Assembly (NCBI RefSeq): GCF_027570075.1
Contig: NZ_JAKMUS010000011.1
Location: forward strand, 1 to 64,000
Length of the DNA: 64,000 nt
Direction of reading: 5' to 3'
Source of the DNA: Corynebacterium meitnerae
GTDB lineage: Bacteria > Actinomycetota > Actinomycetes > Mycobacteriales > Mycobacteriaceae
This document shows, piece by piece, positions 34,254-43,217 of this stretch (positions are counted from its first letter, which is position 1; each line of letters opens with the position of its first letter). Position numbers and translations under genes: made by a program. Under the pieces are notes generated by a model that saw only the letters and a list, made by a program, of their open reading frames with translations, did not search any database and was not told where the DNA came from.

Positions 34254-34952
34254 ATGACATCGACCATCCTGATTGTCGAGGACGAGGAATCGCTCGCGGA
34301 CCCGCTTGCTTACCTGCTGGGTAAGGAAGGCTTTGACACCGTTACCGCGGAGGACGGGCCGACGGCGTTGAAGAAGTTCGAGTCGAACCAGATTGATTTG
34401 GTGTTGCTCGACCTCATGCTTCCGGGGATGTCCGGCACGGATGTGTGCAAGAAGCTTCGCGCTACCTCTGATGTGCCGATCATTATGGTGACGGCGCGTG
34501 ATTCTGAAATCGATAAGGTTGTGGGCCTGGAGCTCGGTGCGGATGATTACGTGACCAAGCCGTACTCCACCCGTGAGCTCATCGCGCGCATTCGTGCGGT
34601 GCTGCGTCGCGGCACCGGCTCAGCTGAGTCTGCGCAGGAGACAGAGGGCGATGACGTTCTGGTGGGCGGTCGCGTCCGCCTCGACGTGGAGCGCCACACG
34701 GTGTTCGTTGAGGATCAGCCGGTGGCCATGCCGCTGAAGGAATTCGATTTGCTCGAGTACCTCATGCGCAACGCCGGTCGCGTGCTCACTCGCGGGCAGC
34801 TCATCGACAGGATCTGGGGTTCGGATTACGTCGGTGACACGAAGACCCTAGACGTCCACGTGAAGCGCCTGCGCACGAAGATTGAGAAGGAGCCTTCGCG
34901 CCCGGAACAGCTCATCACGGTGCGCGGTTTGGGGTACAAGTTCGAGACGTAA
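34254..34952 (+). CDS. regX3: Response regulator RegX3
   Basis: 232 residues, OmpR/PhoB family. Receiver domain with acidic pocket VEDEE, phospho-acceptor Asp in LVLLDLMLPG near residue 52 and Lys in DDYVTKPYS; winged-helix DNA-binding domain from about 130, with RVLTRGQLIDRIWG and VHVKRLRTKIE. Start ATG has AGGTAGGAAG upstream. Converges with the Cys-rich gene at 34969, 16 bp apart. Confidence 0.95.
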   Translation: MTSTILIVEDEESLADPLAYLLGKEGFDTVTAEDGPTALKKFESNQIDLVLLDLMLPGMSGTDVCKKLRATSDVPIIMVTARDSEIDKVVGLELGADDYVTKPYSTRELIARIRAVLRRGTGSAESAQETEGDDVLVGGRVRLDVERHTVFVEDQPVAMPLKEFDLLEYLMRNAGRVLTRGQLIDRIWGSDYVGDTKTLDVHVKRLRTKIEKEPSRPEQLITVRGLGYKFET

Positions 34953-34968
34953 TGCCCCATTCGGGACA

Positions 34969-35838
34969 TCACGAGTCTGCAGCGCGCGTCGCTGGGTGCA
35001 CCGCTTTCGCCTCCTGCGGGAGGGCAGCGCGAGCAGCACAATGCTTTTCGACGATCGCGTACGCCTCCTCCCCAATCAACTGCGTCAGTTCCGCTTTCAT
35101 TGACTTCCACACCGGCTGCGCATCCGGCCCACCGTGGCACGCCGGGTCGTTGGTGCACCACCAATCAAAGTCCTCACCACCGTTGCCCCACTGACGGCGG
35201 TCATATTCACCGATCGTGGTGCGCAGGATCTCCTGGCCATCACTGCGCTCCTGCCATTCATCCTCGCGGGAAAACGGCACCTGCCAGCACACTTCCGGCT
35301 TTGAGCCGATGATGTTGCGGCCCTCCGCCATCGCCCACTGGTGCAGAGCACAACCGGGGCCGGTTTCATGGCCGTGGCGGTTGGCAAAGATGCACGCGCC
35401 GTCGATAAGCGTGGTCTTGAGCGAGGGCTCCTCTTCATCGTCATCCCACTCGAGCCACGGCTCAAGCTCCACTGAGTCGCCCGCGGCGAGATAGCTGTCC
35501 ACGCTGTCCGGGCGGAGCTGCCAGTACTTCGCGGGCATCTCCGCGACGGCGTTGTACAGATCATCCCGGTCTGTCTCATCGGACAAATACGCGCCGTGAA
35601 TGCAGCAGCCCACCACGGGCAGATCCTCCGAAATACCGCGGCACGTTGATGTGCCAAAGCGGCACGACCATGTGGATTCCAGCCAGGTCAGATCAATACT
35701 GAAGTAGTGCAGCGGATCATCCGGGTGAATGAATTCGAACCACTCGCGGGGAAAATCTGGCGGAAGTTCATGGCCGGCGCGGATGGATTTTCCTGCGGGC
35801 GAATGTTTTGGAAAGCCCAGAAATACAGGTTGGTTCAC
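34969..35838 (-). CDS. Cysteine-rich cytosolic protein of unknown function
   Basis: 289 residues from GTG 35838. Ten cysteines sit mostly in pairs: [36 protein letters not shown], and [11 protein letters not shown]. This spacing suggests Zn or Fe-S binding, similar in type to the YkgJ or DUF3109-like small-cluster proteins; assignment is uncertain. No signal or membrane segment. Asp/Glu-rich around residues 130-140 (DDDEEEP). Homologues sit between regX3 and ppx in other corynebacteria as far as I recall. It is divergent from ppx with a 34-bp gap containing a perfect palindrome. Confidence 0.75.
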   Translation of the reverse strand: MNQPVFLGFPKHSPAGKSIRAGHELPPDFPREWFEFIHPDDPLHYFSIDLTWLESTWSCRFGTSTCRGISEDLPVVGCCIHGAYLSDETDRDDLYNAVAEMPAKYWQLRPDSVDSYLAAGDSVELEPWLEWDDDEEEPSLKTTLIDGACIFANRHGHETGPGCALHQWAMAEGRNIIGSKPEVCWQVPFSREDEWQERSDGQEILRTTIGEYDRRQWGNGGEDFDWWCTNDPACHGGPDAQPVWKSMKAELTQLIGEEAYAIVEKHCAARAALPQEAKAVHPATRAADS

Positions 35839-35849
35839 ACTTGACCACG

Positions 35850-35862
35850 GTAGACGGTCTAC
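35850..35862. promoter_or_regulatory. Palindrome between divergent starts (Cys-rich gene / ppx)
   Basis: GTAGACGGTCTAC, a perfect 13-bp palindrome centred between the two GTG starts. Its arms overlap the probable -10 boxes in both directions, so a bound protein would block both genes. Confidence 0.45.
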
Positions 35863-35865
35863 TCT
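35860..35865 (+). promoter_or_regulatory. Candidate -10 element of ppx (leaderless)
   Basis: TACTCT, 7 bp before the GTG at 35873; no ribosome binding site between. Confidence 0.45.
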
Positions 35866-35872
35866 GGAACAC

Positions 35873-36796
35873 GTGCGACTAGGTGTATTGGACGTGGGCA
35901 GCAACACTGTCCACCTCGTAGCGGTGGATGCCGTGAGCGGTGGCCACCCGACCCCCATGAGCGATTGGAAGCAGTCTTTGCGGCTGGTGGAATTGCTCGA
36001 TAAGAAGGGGGCGATCGAGGATAAGGGCGTAAAGAAGCTCACCGACACGGTTCAGGATGCCGCGGATCTGGCGAAGAATCTCAAGTGTGAGGAATTCCTC
36101 GCTTTCGCTACCTCTGCTGTGCGCTCAGCAACGAATGCGGATGACGTGCTTAAACACATCGAGAAGGAAACCGGCGTGAAGCTGGACGTTCTTTCCGGTA
36201 AAGACGAAGCGCGTTTGACGTTCTTGGCGGTGCGCCGCTGGTACGGCTGGTCCGCCGGCCGAATCACCAACCTGGACATCGGTGGCGGCTCGCTGGAGCT
36301 CAGTACCGGCAGCGACGAGGAACCCGACATCGCCGTGTCCCTCGATTTGGGTGCCGGCCGCTTGACCCACGAGTGGTTCGACTCTGACCCGCCGTCGAAG
36401 AAGACCGTGAACACGCTGCGTGATTACATCGATGCGGAACTGGGTACGGTGTCCGATCAGTTCCTCGCCCAAGGTGAAGCTGGCCTCGCTGTGGGTACCT
36501 CCAAGACCTTCCGCACCCTTGCGCGTCTGACCGGTGCCGCCCCCTCCTCGGCTGGCCCGTACGTCAAGCGCACGCTCACCGCGCCGGGTCTGCGCCAGCT
36601 CATCGCCTTCATTACCCGCATGACGGCAGCCGACCGCGCTGAGCTGGAAGGTGTGAGCCCGGACCGCTCCCACCAAATCGTTGCGGGCGCACTGGTCGCC
36701 GAAGCTGCCATGCGTGCCCTTAAGATTGATAAGTTAGAGATCTGCCCCTGGGCATTGCGCGAAGGCGTGATCCTCCGGCAGATTGACAAGGGATAG
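35873..36796 (+). CDS. ppx: Exopolyphosphatase, Ppx/GppA family
   Basis: 307 residues from GTG 35873 ([16 protein letters not shown]). The ASKHA-fold phosphate loops are [10 protein letters not shown] and [11 protein letters not shown], with the catalytic Glu in [15 protein letters not shown] context. The family hydrolyses polyphosphate or pppGpp; corynebacterial Ppx2 is of this short type, without the C-terminal HD domain. Its position next to senX3-regX3 suits phosphate metabolism. Confidence 0.9.
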   Translation: MRLGVLDVGSNTVHLVAVDAVSGGHPTPMSDWKQSLRLVELLDKKGAIEDKGVKKLTDTVQDAADLAKNLKCEEFLAFATSAVRSATNADDVLKHIEKETGVKLDVLSGKDEARLTFLAVRRWYGWSAGRITNLDIGGGSLELSTGSDEEPDIAVSLDLGAGRLTHEWFDSDPPSKKTVNTLRDYIDAELGTVSDQFLAQGEAGLAVGTSKTFRTLARLTGAAPSSAGPYVKRTLTAPGLRQLIAFITRMTAADRAELEGVSPDRSHQIVAGALVAEAAMRALKIDKLEICPWALREGVILRQIDKG

Positions 36797-36817
36797 AAGC
36801 ACAAAGGAGACGCTCAA

Positions 36818-37666
36818 TTGGCTGACAAGCAACTCACCGTTGCCGAGTTGATGGCCCGGGCACAAAAAGAAAACCCGGACGCCCAGCCGCGACGCCGCCG
36901 TCGCCGCAGCCTCGAAGAGGGCGGCATCTCCGTCGCTGAGCTCACTGGCTCGCTGCAGGCCGTTGATGCGCGCCCTGCTGAGCCCAAGCACTCCAATGCT
37001 CCTATCGACGAAGAGAACACCGAGCGCTCCGAACCCCAAAAGCCCAAGGCGCCTGCTAAACCTGCTGAGGCTGATAAACCTGCTGAGACTGATAGACCTG
37101 CTGAGGCTGCTAAGCCTCAACAGAAGCCGAACGTCAAGGTCGTCAAGGTCGAGCCGGCCGAGAAGAAGCCCGCCACCAAGACCGGGTCTGTGCCGGTGCG
37201 CAAGGTTGAGGTGGGGGACGTCGATAAGCAAGCTGCTGAAGATGCGGAAAAGACCAACGTGATCCCCGTCGTGCGTGAGACGCCGGCGGCCTCGGCGTTG
37301 GCTGCGCAGCCGAAGACCGAGCCGCAGGAAGCTGTGGTGGCGGAGGATGACCAGGACTACGACGAGCTCGTCGACGGCGAAGAGGAATACGAAGAGTACG
37401 AGGAAGACACCGCCGTTAACCCGGTGATGCTCGTCCTGCTCGTGTTCGCTGGCCTGATCGTGGGCGTGCTCGTGTTCCTGGGCTTCCAGGCGCTGTGGGA
37501 GAACCTCAACTCGATCCTCGTTGGCGTGCTCGCGGTGGCCGTGACGGCAGGCATCGTGCTGGCTGTGCGTCGCATGAAGACGGGCCGCGATGGCTTCACC
37601 ATGGCACTCGCAGCTGTTGCTGGCCTTGCTATGACCTTCGGTCCGGGTCTCATCGTCGGCTTCTAG
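36818..37666 (+). CDS. Membrane protein with basic/Pro-rich N-terminus
   Basis: 282 residues, TTG start with AAAGGAG upstream. The first 60 residues hold a basic RRRRRRR cluster near 27-33. Residues 65-110 are low complexity with repeated KPAE/DKPAE units, then an acidic stretch (EDDQDYDELVDGEEEYEEYEED, near 170-193). Three transmembrane helices close the protein (about 200-282). It matches the mycobacterial Rv0497-type conserved membrane protein by position and layout. Function unknown. Confidence 0.85.
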   Translation: MADKQLTVAELMARAQKENPDAQPRRRRRRSLEEGGISVAELTGSLQAVDARPAEPKHSNAPIDEENTERSEPQKPKAPAKPAEADKPAETDRPAEAAKPQQKPNVKVVKVEPAEKKPATKTGSVPVRKVEVGDVDKQAAEDAEKTNVIPVVRETPAASALAAQPKTEPQEAVVAEDDQDYDELVDGEEEYEEYEEDTAVNPVMLVLLVFAGLIVGVLVFLGFQALWENLNSILVGVLAVAVTAGIVLAVRRMKTGRDGFTMALAAVAGLAMTFGPGLIVGF

Positions 37667-37714
37667 CGCACTGAAATATCGCCCCACCGCGCGCACTGTG
37701 GCACGCTAGTGCGC

Positions 37715-38527
37715 ATGACAAACATTGCAGTTATCGGTGCAGGCAATATTGGGGAGGCCCTGATTTCGGGCCTCGTGAATTCTGGAGTCGACCCGGAAAC
37801 CATCACCGCCACGAACCGTACCGCGGAGCGCCGCGAGGAGCTGGCGGCCCGGTACGGGATCAACACCACCGAAGACAACATTGAGGCCGTCACGGACGTG
37901 GACGTGTGCTTCCTGTGCGTGAAGCCGTACGACATCACCACGGTGATCGAGGAGCTCTCGGAGCCCATCGCGGCGTCGGATACGCCGACTGTCGTGGTGT
38001 CCATGGCCGCGGGCGTGACATTGGAGACGATGACGGAGGCCTCCCACAGCGCGGGCACCCCGATCGTGCGCGTCATGCCGAACACGCCGATGCAGGTGGG
38101 CAAGGGTGTGTGCGTGGTGGCGTTTGGCAAGTATGTCGATGAGGATCAGCAGGAGCTGGTCACTGATCTGCTCGCCGCCGCAGGCAAGGTTGCGGTTGTG
38201 CCGGAGAAGCTTATCGACGCCGCCTCGACCATCTCCGGCTCCGGCCCCGCCTACTTCTTCCTCGTCGCCGAAGCGCTTATCGACGCTGGCGTGGCCATGG
38301 GCCTACCCCGCGACACCGCCACGCTGTTGGCCACCTCCACCGCTGAGGGGGCTGGCGTGATGCTGGCTCATGCGGGCAAGACACCGGTGGATCTGCGCGC
38401 CGGTGTGTGCTCCCCAGCGGGCACCACGGTGCAGGCCATCCGCGAGTTGGAGGAGTCCGGTATCCGCGGCGCCTTCTACCGTGCCACGGAAGCCGCCGCG
38501 GAGCGTGCTGCCGAGTTGGGGGACTAG
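37715..38527 (+). CDS. proC: Pyrroline-5-carboxylate reductase
   Basis: 270 residues from MTNIAVIGAGNIGEAL. The last step of proline synthesis, reducing P5C with NAD(P)H. Rossmann motif GAGNIG at the start; the catalytic signature SGSGPAYFF and the C-terminal PAGTTVQAIRELE match the family. GTG at 37709 is a possible start two codons earlier. Confidence 0.95.
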   Translation: MTNIAVIGAGNIGEALISGLVNSGVDPETITATNRTAERREELAARYGINTTEDNIEAVTDVDVCFLCVKPYDITTVIEELSEPIAASDTPTVVVSMAAGVTLETMTEASHSAGTPIVRVMPNTPMQVGKGVCVVAFGKYVDEDQQELVTDLLAAAGKVAVVPEKLIDAASTISGSGPAYFFLVAEALIDAGVAMGLPRDTATLLATSTAEGAGVMLAHAGKTPVDLRAGVCSPAGTTVQAIRELEESGIRGAFYRATEAAAERAAELGD

Positions 38528-38832
38528 CCAGGAACGAGTGCCGTGCCGGTACTTCGCGGGTATTCGGCGGGGGGAGTTTGAGAAAATTCTCGCGCCCGCC
38601 CGACGAGTTTCCCGATGCCGCTCATGGCGCGTCTTACCAGCCGGAATGAAACGGTTGGACCGGGATAGGCCTTGAGTGGACCGTGGGATTTGTGTGAATA
38701 GTGTGAATCTTTTCTTGCTTTTGAGTCGCATGTGACACTGGTTTCACGCTAAGCTCGTTCAAGCACGTGCGTGTTCATTCTGTGGGAGGGGAAGCCTACA
38801 GCGCGCACAGATGCTGGAGGTTAACTACACAT
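38528..38832 (+). other. Intergenic region proC to HTH gene
   Basis: 305 bp with no convincing gene. It holds a GTGTGAAT direct repeat (about 38692-38707), a TAAGCT-type -10 near 38752, and a GGAGG ribosome binding site before 38833. A weak inverted repeat GAGAAAATTCTC lies near 38579-38590. Nothing else recognised. Confidence 0.4.
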
Positions 38833-39036
38833 ATGGCAAATGAAGATAAGGGTAAGTTCCTGACCGTTGCTGAGGTCGCGGAGATCATGCGCGTATCCAA
38901 GATGACGGTGTACCGCCTGGTTCACTCTGGTGAGCTGCCGGCAGTGCGAGTTGGTCGCTCGTTCCGTGTGAACGAGAAGGCTGTCTCCGAGTACTTGGAC
39001 TCCTCGGTCTACGACGTCACTCCTGACGTCGGATAG
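38833..39036 (+). CDS. Excisionase-type helix-turn-helix protein
   Basis: 67 residues. A MerR-like winged helix of the excisionase/BldC type: FLTVAEVAEIMRVSKMTVYR, then GELPAVRVGRSFRV. It is the conserved actinobacterial gene between proC and the bS22 gene (Rv0500A position). Start ATG 38833 with TGGAGG upstream; the frame is open 22 codons further up. Likely a DNA-binding regulator; target unknown. Confidence 0.9.
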   Translation: MANEDKGKFLTVAEVAEIMRVSKMTVYRLVHSGELPAVRVGRSFRVNEKAVSEYLDSSVYDVTPDVG

Positions 39037-39068
39037 TTATCCCCAGAGGGCGCGTCCCCTGGTTTGTG

Positions 39069-39106
39069 GAAGGGTCAGCTTCGGCTGGCCCTTCTAATAT
39101 TTTTGG
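39069..39106 (+). terminator. Terminator of the HTH gene
   Basis: GAAGGGTCAGC / GCTGGCCCTTC with a TTCG tetraloop and a T-rich tail (TAATATTTTT). Confidence 0.9.
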
Positions 39107-39267
39107 GAATGACTAGCACCGGCTGTAAACTCTAAACCCATTCGTGTCGGATTTTCGGCCCGCGCGTTGGGAGTGCACCCCGTGCGCACCAGGTAAAGGC
39201 CCAACAGCTTTGACCTGGGTCCGGGTCCGACGGGAACTGTACGTACAAAGAGAAGTGAGGTACCCCC

Positions 39268-39369
39268 ATGGGTTCAGTTATTAAGAAGCGCCGCAAGCGC
39301 ATGTCCAAGAAGAAGCACCGCAAGATGCTGCGCCGTACGCGTGTTCAGCGTCGTAAGCTCGGCAAGTAA
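39268..39369 (+). CDS. Small ribosomal subunit protein bS22
   Basis: 33 residues, 16 of them Arg or Lys: starts [16 protein letters not shown] and ends VQRRKLGK. This is the AURKAIP1/COX24-domain mini-protein found in actinobacterial 30S subunits (bS22, Rv0500B position). Ribosome binding site GAAGTGAGG lies upstream of ATG 39268. Followed by its own terminator. Too short for most gene finders. Confidence 0.93.
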   Translation: MGSVIKKRRKRMSKKKHRKMLRRTRVQRRKLGK

Positions 39370-39396
39370 GCCGCTGCTTATAGCTGCACTTGGATT

Positions 39397-39433
39397 CCCG
39401 TCCGCCTGGTGAAGGTGGGCGGGTTTTCCTTTT
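39397..39433 (+). terminator. Terminator of bS22 gene
   Basis: CCCGTCCGCC pairs with GGTGGGCGGG (two G-U pairs), loop TGGTGAA-like, then TTTTCCTTTT. Confidence 0.82.
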
Positions 39434-39449
39434 GCAAATCTCGGGGCCG

Positions 39450-39519
39450 GTTTGACTATCGCACCTTCCAGCGATCCCCGACCTGGGGTTTTGTCGCGCG
39501 TGAATCGCCATAGTCAAAC
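39450..39519. repeat. 70-bp palindromic element, copy 4 (HNH-linked)
   Basis: Perfect 10-bp ends GTTTGACTAT ... ATAGTCAAAC; core CCGACCTGGGGTTTTGTCGCGCG. Placed 40 bp beyond the 3' end of the second HNH gene, as copy 1 is beyond the first. Confidence 0.88.
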
Positions 39520-39525
39520 GGGCAC

Positions 39526-39554
39526 ACCGAAAGACCAGCTGTCGCTGGCTATTC
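39526..39554 (-). terminator. Terminator hairpin of HNH gene 2
   Basis: CACCGAA..ACCAGC pairs with GCTGG...TTCGGTG. It lies just after the HNH stop and is homologous to the hairpins near copy 1 (5993-6021 and 6130-6153). Confidence 0.6.
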
Positions 39555-39559
39555 GGTGA

Positions 39560-40651
39560 TTACCTTCCGTAGAGCAGTGTCATTGCTCCGTAGGGGTGGA
39601 CGGTGTTGGGGACGAGGTATCCGCGGGGTGATCTCCACATCGGTGTGCCTCTGATGTTTTCCACCCGCCCGTGGTGGGGCTTGGTGGGGTCATCATCATT
39701 GGTTCTGTTGTGGTACCTGCACAGCATGGCCAGGTTATCCATGTTGGTCAGCCCACCTTGGGACCATGCTTTGATGTGGTGGACCTCGCAGTTATCGGCT
39801 GCATGCCTACAATCCGGTACAGGACACGTCGGCATCGTGGCACGTGCCAGGTCGCGTTGCTTCTGGTTGGCGAAGCGTTGTGTGTCGTACAGGTTGACGG
39901 GGCCTTCTTGGGGGTGGAACATCGCTACTTCTAGGACGTCCCCAAAGTTCTGGGCCAAAAACTCCGCACCGGTCATGGTGGTGCCATCAGTCAGTCCCAG
40001 GATGACTTCGTCGCCGTCGCCTTTCATGATTGTGATGTGCTCCTCCAGTGGGATGAGGATCAAGGGACGCGGCACTGCAGGAGCGATTCGGGTTGGGGTC
40101 TCGTCTTCAGCGTCGGGGCGAAGACCCAGGAGGCGCATGAGTTTTTCGTACATCTGTGGGCCGGCAGGGCCGTCTTTGAGGTCTTGGCGTAGTGCGTATT
40201 CGATGGCTGCCATGTCTCGTTCTGGGCCCATGACGTTCATCGGGCGGGACTCTTCACGCGAGCGTCCAAACCCGACTGTTGGTTCCGGGGCAGGCTTGTC
40301 CACCTCGGGCACGATGTCCTTGGAGCGGCGCTTGAGCGTCTCGTAATCCCCCGGAATAGACAGCAGTGCCAGGCGCAGGCGCCACTTCTCAGCAGGGTCG
40401 GTGAAAGGTGCTACTCGGGATTCGATGTAGACGAGTTGATCCATGGACTTCTGGGTCGACCGTGCGACCGCAACAGCGTTGGCTTGTTTGCGGGTGAACT
40501 TGGTTTTCCCGTAGTAGGCCTTGTGGACTTTGGCCCACTCGCGCATGAGAGCGGGTTTGCAGCCAAGGCTGATGAGCTCCTGGGCATCAAAGGATGCCAA
40601 GGTCTCAATGGGGTTGGTTAACCCCGCCACGGAAGCTGCAAATGAACTCAT
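39560..40651 (-). CDS. DUF222 / HNH endonuclease (REP13E12-like), copy 2
   Basis: 363 residues, closely similar to the protein at 6163-7251. Start MSSFAASV; the HNH site is CEVHHIKAW with GGLTNMDNL and LCRYHNRTND. The most divergent part is about residues 160-215. Conservation at DNA level continues upstream and downstream of the gene, so the whole 1.38-kb unit is duplicated in the same orientation. The reading frame is intact, so recent activity or selection is likely. Confidence 0.88.
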   Translation of the reverse strand: MSSFAASVAGLTNPIETLASFDAQELISLGCKPALMREWAKVHKAYYGKTKFTRKQANAVAVARSTQKSMDQLVYIESRVAPFTDPAEKWRLRLALLSIPGDYETLKRRSKDIVPEVDKPAPEPTVGFGRSREESRPMNVMGPERDMAAIEYALRQDLKDGPAGPQMYEKLMRLLGLRPDAEDETPTRIAPAVPRPLILIPLEEHITIMKGDGDEVILGLTDGTTMTGAEFLAQNFGDVLEVAMFHPQEGPVNLYDTQRFANQKQRDLARATMPTCPVPDCRHAADNCEVHHIKAWSQGGLTNMDNLAMLCRYHNRTNDDDPTKPHHGRVENIRGTPMWRSPRGYLVPNTVHPYGAMTLLYGR

Positions 40652-40702
40652 GCCTTGCACGCTAAACCGAAACGCAACAACGCGCGAGAAGGGCCCCAAA
40701 AA

Positions 40703-40732
40703 CCTGTGGATAACCCAAAAAACTATCCACAA
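40703..40732. repeat. DnaA-box-like inverted repeat in HNH leader, copy 2
   Basis: CCTGTGGATA ... TATCCACAAG: the same arrangement and spacing as 7303-7333, with one change in the right arm. The minus strand again reads TTATCCACA. Confidence 0.65.
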
Positions 40733-40852
40733 GCGGAGCGGGCGGCAGGGAGGGTAGCGCGCGGAGGACCAGCGGAAACAGGCCGGTTCTACAAAAACCC
40801 AAAAAAGATTTAGACGCTTACCGCGGAATCAACCGCCAGTGGCGGGAAGCTC

Positions 40853-41809
40853 CTATTTCTTCCCGCGGGCGCGCTTCCACCCCTTCACCAAGCCCACAAC
40901 CCCGCCTGCCACCAGAACGGGAACCAGGGCGCCGGTGAAGGCGCGGCGGACCGGGCGGTAGTCCCGGATGAGCCAGCCGTTCTTCTCGGCGTGCTTACGT
41001 AGTTGCCGGTCGGGGTTGATAGCCACCGAGGTGCCTACGAGGGACAGCATGGGGATGTCGTTGACGGAATCGGAGTAGGCGGTGCACTCCTTCAGGTCTA
41101 GGCCTTGGGCTTCCGCCAGCGCTTGGACGGCGTGGGCTTTACCGGGGCCGTGGAGGATGTCGCCGACGAGGCGGCCGGTGAATTTGCCGTCTTTCTCCTC
41201 GGCCACGGTGCCAAGCGCACCGGTGAATCCTAGGTGTGCGGCGAGCGCCTGCCCCACTTGCACGGGGGTGGCAGATACCAGCCACACTTGTTCACCTGCG
41301 GCGATGTGCATGGCGGCGAGTTCGCGGGTGCCGTCGTAGGTCCGGTCCACCAGGTGGTTGTCCACGATGTCGGTGCACAGTTGCTTGAGTTCGTCGACGC
41401 TTTGGCCCTTCACCACGCTGAGGGCTTTCTCCCGTCCTTGGGCCATAGCGTCGGGCAGTTCGGAGCCGAAGACGCGGTAGCGGACTTGGGTGATCAGGTA
41501 CGGGAAGATGTCGCCGAGTTCAATGTAGTGCCGCTTGAACAGTTGGTAGCCCAGCGCGATGAGGGAGTTGCCTTGGATGAGGGTGTTGTCAACGTCGAAA
41601 AATGCGGCGGCGGTGACGTGTTGGGGGATGTCCGGGTCGGGTGTGGTGACGCGGATGCCGCCGGCTTCCACGGCCGCGCGGGCTGCGGCGATACCGGCTT
41701 TGCGTTGGTATTCCTCGCCGATGGGCGGAAGCGCGGTGCTTTCGATGAAGCGGCGCACGTTGCCCCGTGAGTGCGACCACGGTTGGCGGGGGCCTTTGAT
41801 GGGGCTCAC
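40853..41809 (-). CDS. HAD-family phosphatase, SerB-like
   Basis: 318 residues, GTG start with AAAGGAC upstream. HAD-IB hydrolase: catalytic DVDNT (FFDVDNTLIQGNS near residue 72), motif II in WLVSATPVQ, and motif IV YSDSVNDIPML near 245. The C-terminus has a membrane-like segment (ALVPVLVAGGVVGLVKG) and a basic end. The counterpart Rv0505c is annotated as phosphoserine phosphatase SerB1; substrate here is unproven. Confidence 0.85.
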   Translation of the reverse strand: MSPIKGPRQPWSHSRGNVRRFIESTALPPIGEEYQRKAGIAAARAAVEAGGIRVTTPDPDIPQHVTAAAFFDVDNTLIQGNSLIALGYQLFKRHYIELGDIFPYLITQVRYRVFGSELPDAMAQGREKALSVVKGQSVDELKQLCTDIVDNHLVDRTYDGTRELAAMHIAAGEQVWLVSATPVQVGQALAAHLGFTGALGTVAEEKDGKFTGRLVGDILHGPGKAHAVQALAEAQGLDLKECTAYSDSVNDIPMLSLVGTSVAINPDRQLRKHAEKNGWLIRDYRPVRRAFTGALVPVLVAGGVVGLVKGWKRARGKK

Positions 41810-41889
41810 GGGGTCTGTCCTTTCGGTTGGTGTGGTGGCGGTAGCCTAGTCCATCGTATGCGCCAATCGCGACGGAGAGGTGTTGAAAG

Positions 41890-42120
41890 GTGCTGGTTGA
41901 ACTCATGGTGCGCGCGACGTGCGGTTCTTGCGACCGCGTTGCTGCGCAAATTAAGCCTGTTGTCGCAGATGCGGGTGCGCAGTTGATGCTTATCGACGTC
42001 GACGAGGACCCCCAACTCGCCACCGAATTCGGCGACCGCGTGCCGGTGGTCGTCATTGATGGTGAGGAATTCGCGTGTTGGGAAGTGGATAACGCGGAGC
42101 TGGCTGAAGCGCTGCGTTGA
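41890..42120 (+). CDS. Glutaredoxin-like protein
   Basis: 76 residues, GTG start. Thioredoxin fold with CGSC active site ([10 protein letters not shown]) and cis-Pro in [13 protein letters not shown]. Normally this gene sits just before hemA in actinobacteria (Rv0508 position); here it is followed directly by hemC. Confidence 0.85.
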   Translation: MLVELMVRATCGSCDRVAAQIKPVVADAGAQLMLIDVDEDPQLATEFGDRVPVVVIDGEEFACWEVDNAELAEALR

Positions 42121-42137
42121 GGATGAAAGGGCATGTG

Positions 42138-43022
42138 ATGGGCACGCTATTGGTGGCCACGCGTGGATCGGATCTTGCGCAGGCGCAAGCCAATATTGTG
42201 CGCAGGGGGTTGGTTGCTGCTGGGTATCCCGCGGAGCTCACCATTGTGGTGACGGCGGGGGATATGTCGATGGCGCCGGTGGAGCGCATCGGTGTTGGTG
42301 TGTTTACCGCGGCGATCCGGGAGGCGCTTTTTAAGGGGGAGGCGGATGTGGCGGTGCATTCGTTCAAGGATCTGCCCACGGCGGCGGAACCGCGTGCGCA
42401 CTTGGTGGTGCCGGTGCGGGAGGACCCACGGGAGGCGTTGATTGCTCGTGATGGGTTGTCCTTGGCGCAGCTGCCGCGTGGGGCAAAGGTGGGGACGTCT
42501 GCGCCGCGGCGGATTTCCCAGTTGAAGGCGATGAGGCCGGACCTGGATATTCGTCCCTTGCGTGGCAATATCAATACGCGCATGGCGCGGGTGACAGATG
42601 GTGAGCTGGATGCTGTGGTGCTTGCCTTCGCTGGCTTGAAGCGCGTCGGGCTGGAGAACGTGGCCACGCAGGTATTCAGCGCTGAGGAGTTCATGCCGGC
42701 ACCGGCGCAGGGGGCGCTGGCGGTGGAGTGTCGGGTGGATGATGAGGGGGCGCGGGAGGCCGTCGATAAGCTGATCAGCCCTGATGATGCGGCGTGCGCA
42801 TGGGCGGAGCGGGCAGCGCTGGCTGCTTTGGAGGCAGGATGCACGGCGCCTGTTGCGGCGAGTGCGACCATCGAAGGTGGTGTGATTACGCTGCGTGCCG
42901 GGGTATTTGCGCTCGATGGGTCACAGCAATTTGTTCGCACAGTGCGTGGCACGGACCCGCATTCTTTGGGTGCAGAAGTTGCCGCAGGCCTGTTGGAGGA
43001 TGGGGCTGCGCAGGTGCTTTAA
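42138..43022 (+). CDS. hemC: Hydroxymethylbilane synthase (porphobilinogen deaminase)
   Basis: 294 residues from [17 protein letters not shown], ribosome binding site GAAAGG at 42125. Polymerises four porphobilinogens to hydroxymethylbilane. The dipyrromethane cofactor Cys is in EAGCTAPVA; Arg-rich [10 protein letters not shown] and the N-terminal RGSDLAQAQ match the family. Separated by only 17 bp from the glutaredoxin-like gene. Confidence 0.94.
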   Translation: MGTLLVATRGSDLAQAQANIVRRGLVAAGYPAELTIVVTAGDMSMAPVERIGVGVFTAAIREALFKGEADVAVHSFKDLPTAAEPRAHLVVPVREDPREALIARDGLSLAQLPRGAKVGTSAPRRISQLKAMRPDLDIRPLRGNINTRMARVTDGELDAVVLAFAGLKRVGLENVATQVFSAEEFMPAPAQGALAVECRVDDEGAREAVDKLISPDDAACAWAERAALAALEAGCTAPVAASATIEGGVITLRAGVFALDGSQQFVRTVRGTDPHSLGAEVAAGLLEDGAAQVL

Positions 43023-43154
43023 AGCGGATATGAAACTCGTTCAGTTTTTTATTTCCGCCTGCGCAATTTAAGGTGTAACTACCATACGCCGTCGGCGCCG
43101 CCACCCATATGGTCCCCTGAATCAGGATTCGGTGGACTGAGCAGGCACGACGGC

Positions 43155-43180
43155 CACAACGTGAATTCTCACGTGTTGTG
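43155..43180. promoter_or_regulatory. Inverted repeat between hemC and hemD
   Basis: CACAACGTGA, ATTC, then TCACGTGTTGTG: near-perfect palindrome with two extra bases in the right arm, 38 bp before the hemD start. Could be an operator for separate control of hemD; no T-tract, so not a clear terminator. Confidence 0.35.
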
Positions 43181-43217
43181 CAGTTTTAGCAGTCTGTTTT
43201 AGAAGAGATTTGTGTCG

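Noticed and set aside
38712..38750. Possible GlxR (CRP) site TGTGACACTGGTTTCACG
   Set aside because: The half-sites are 8 bp apart rather than the required 6.
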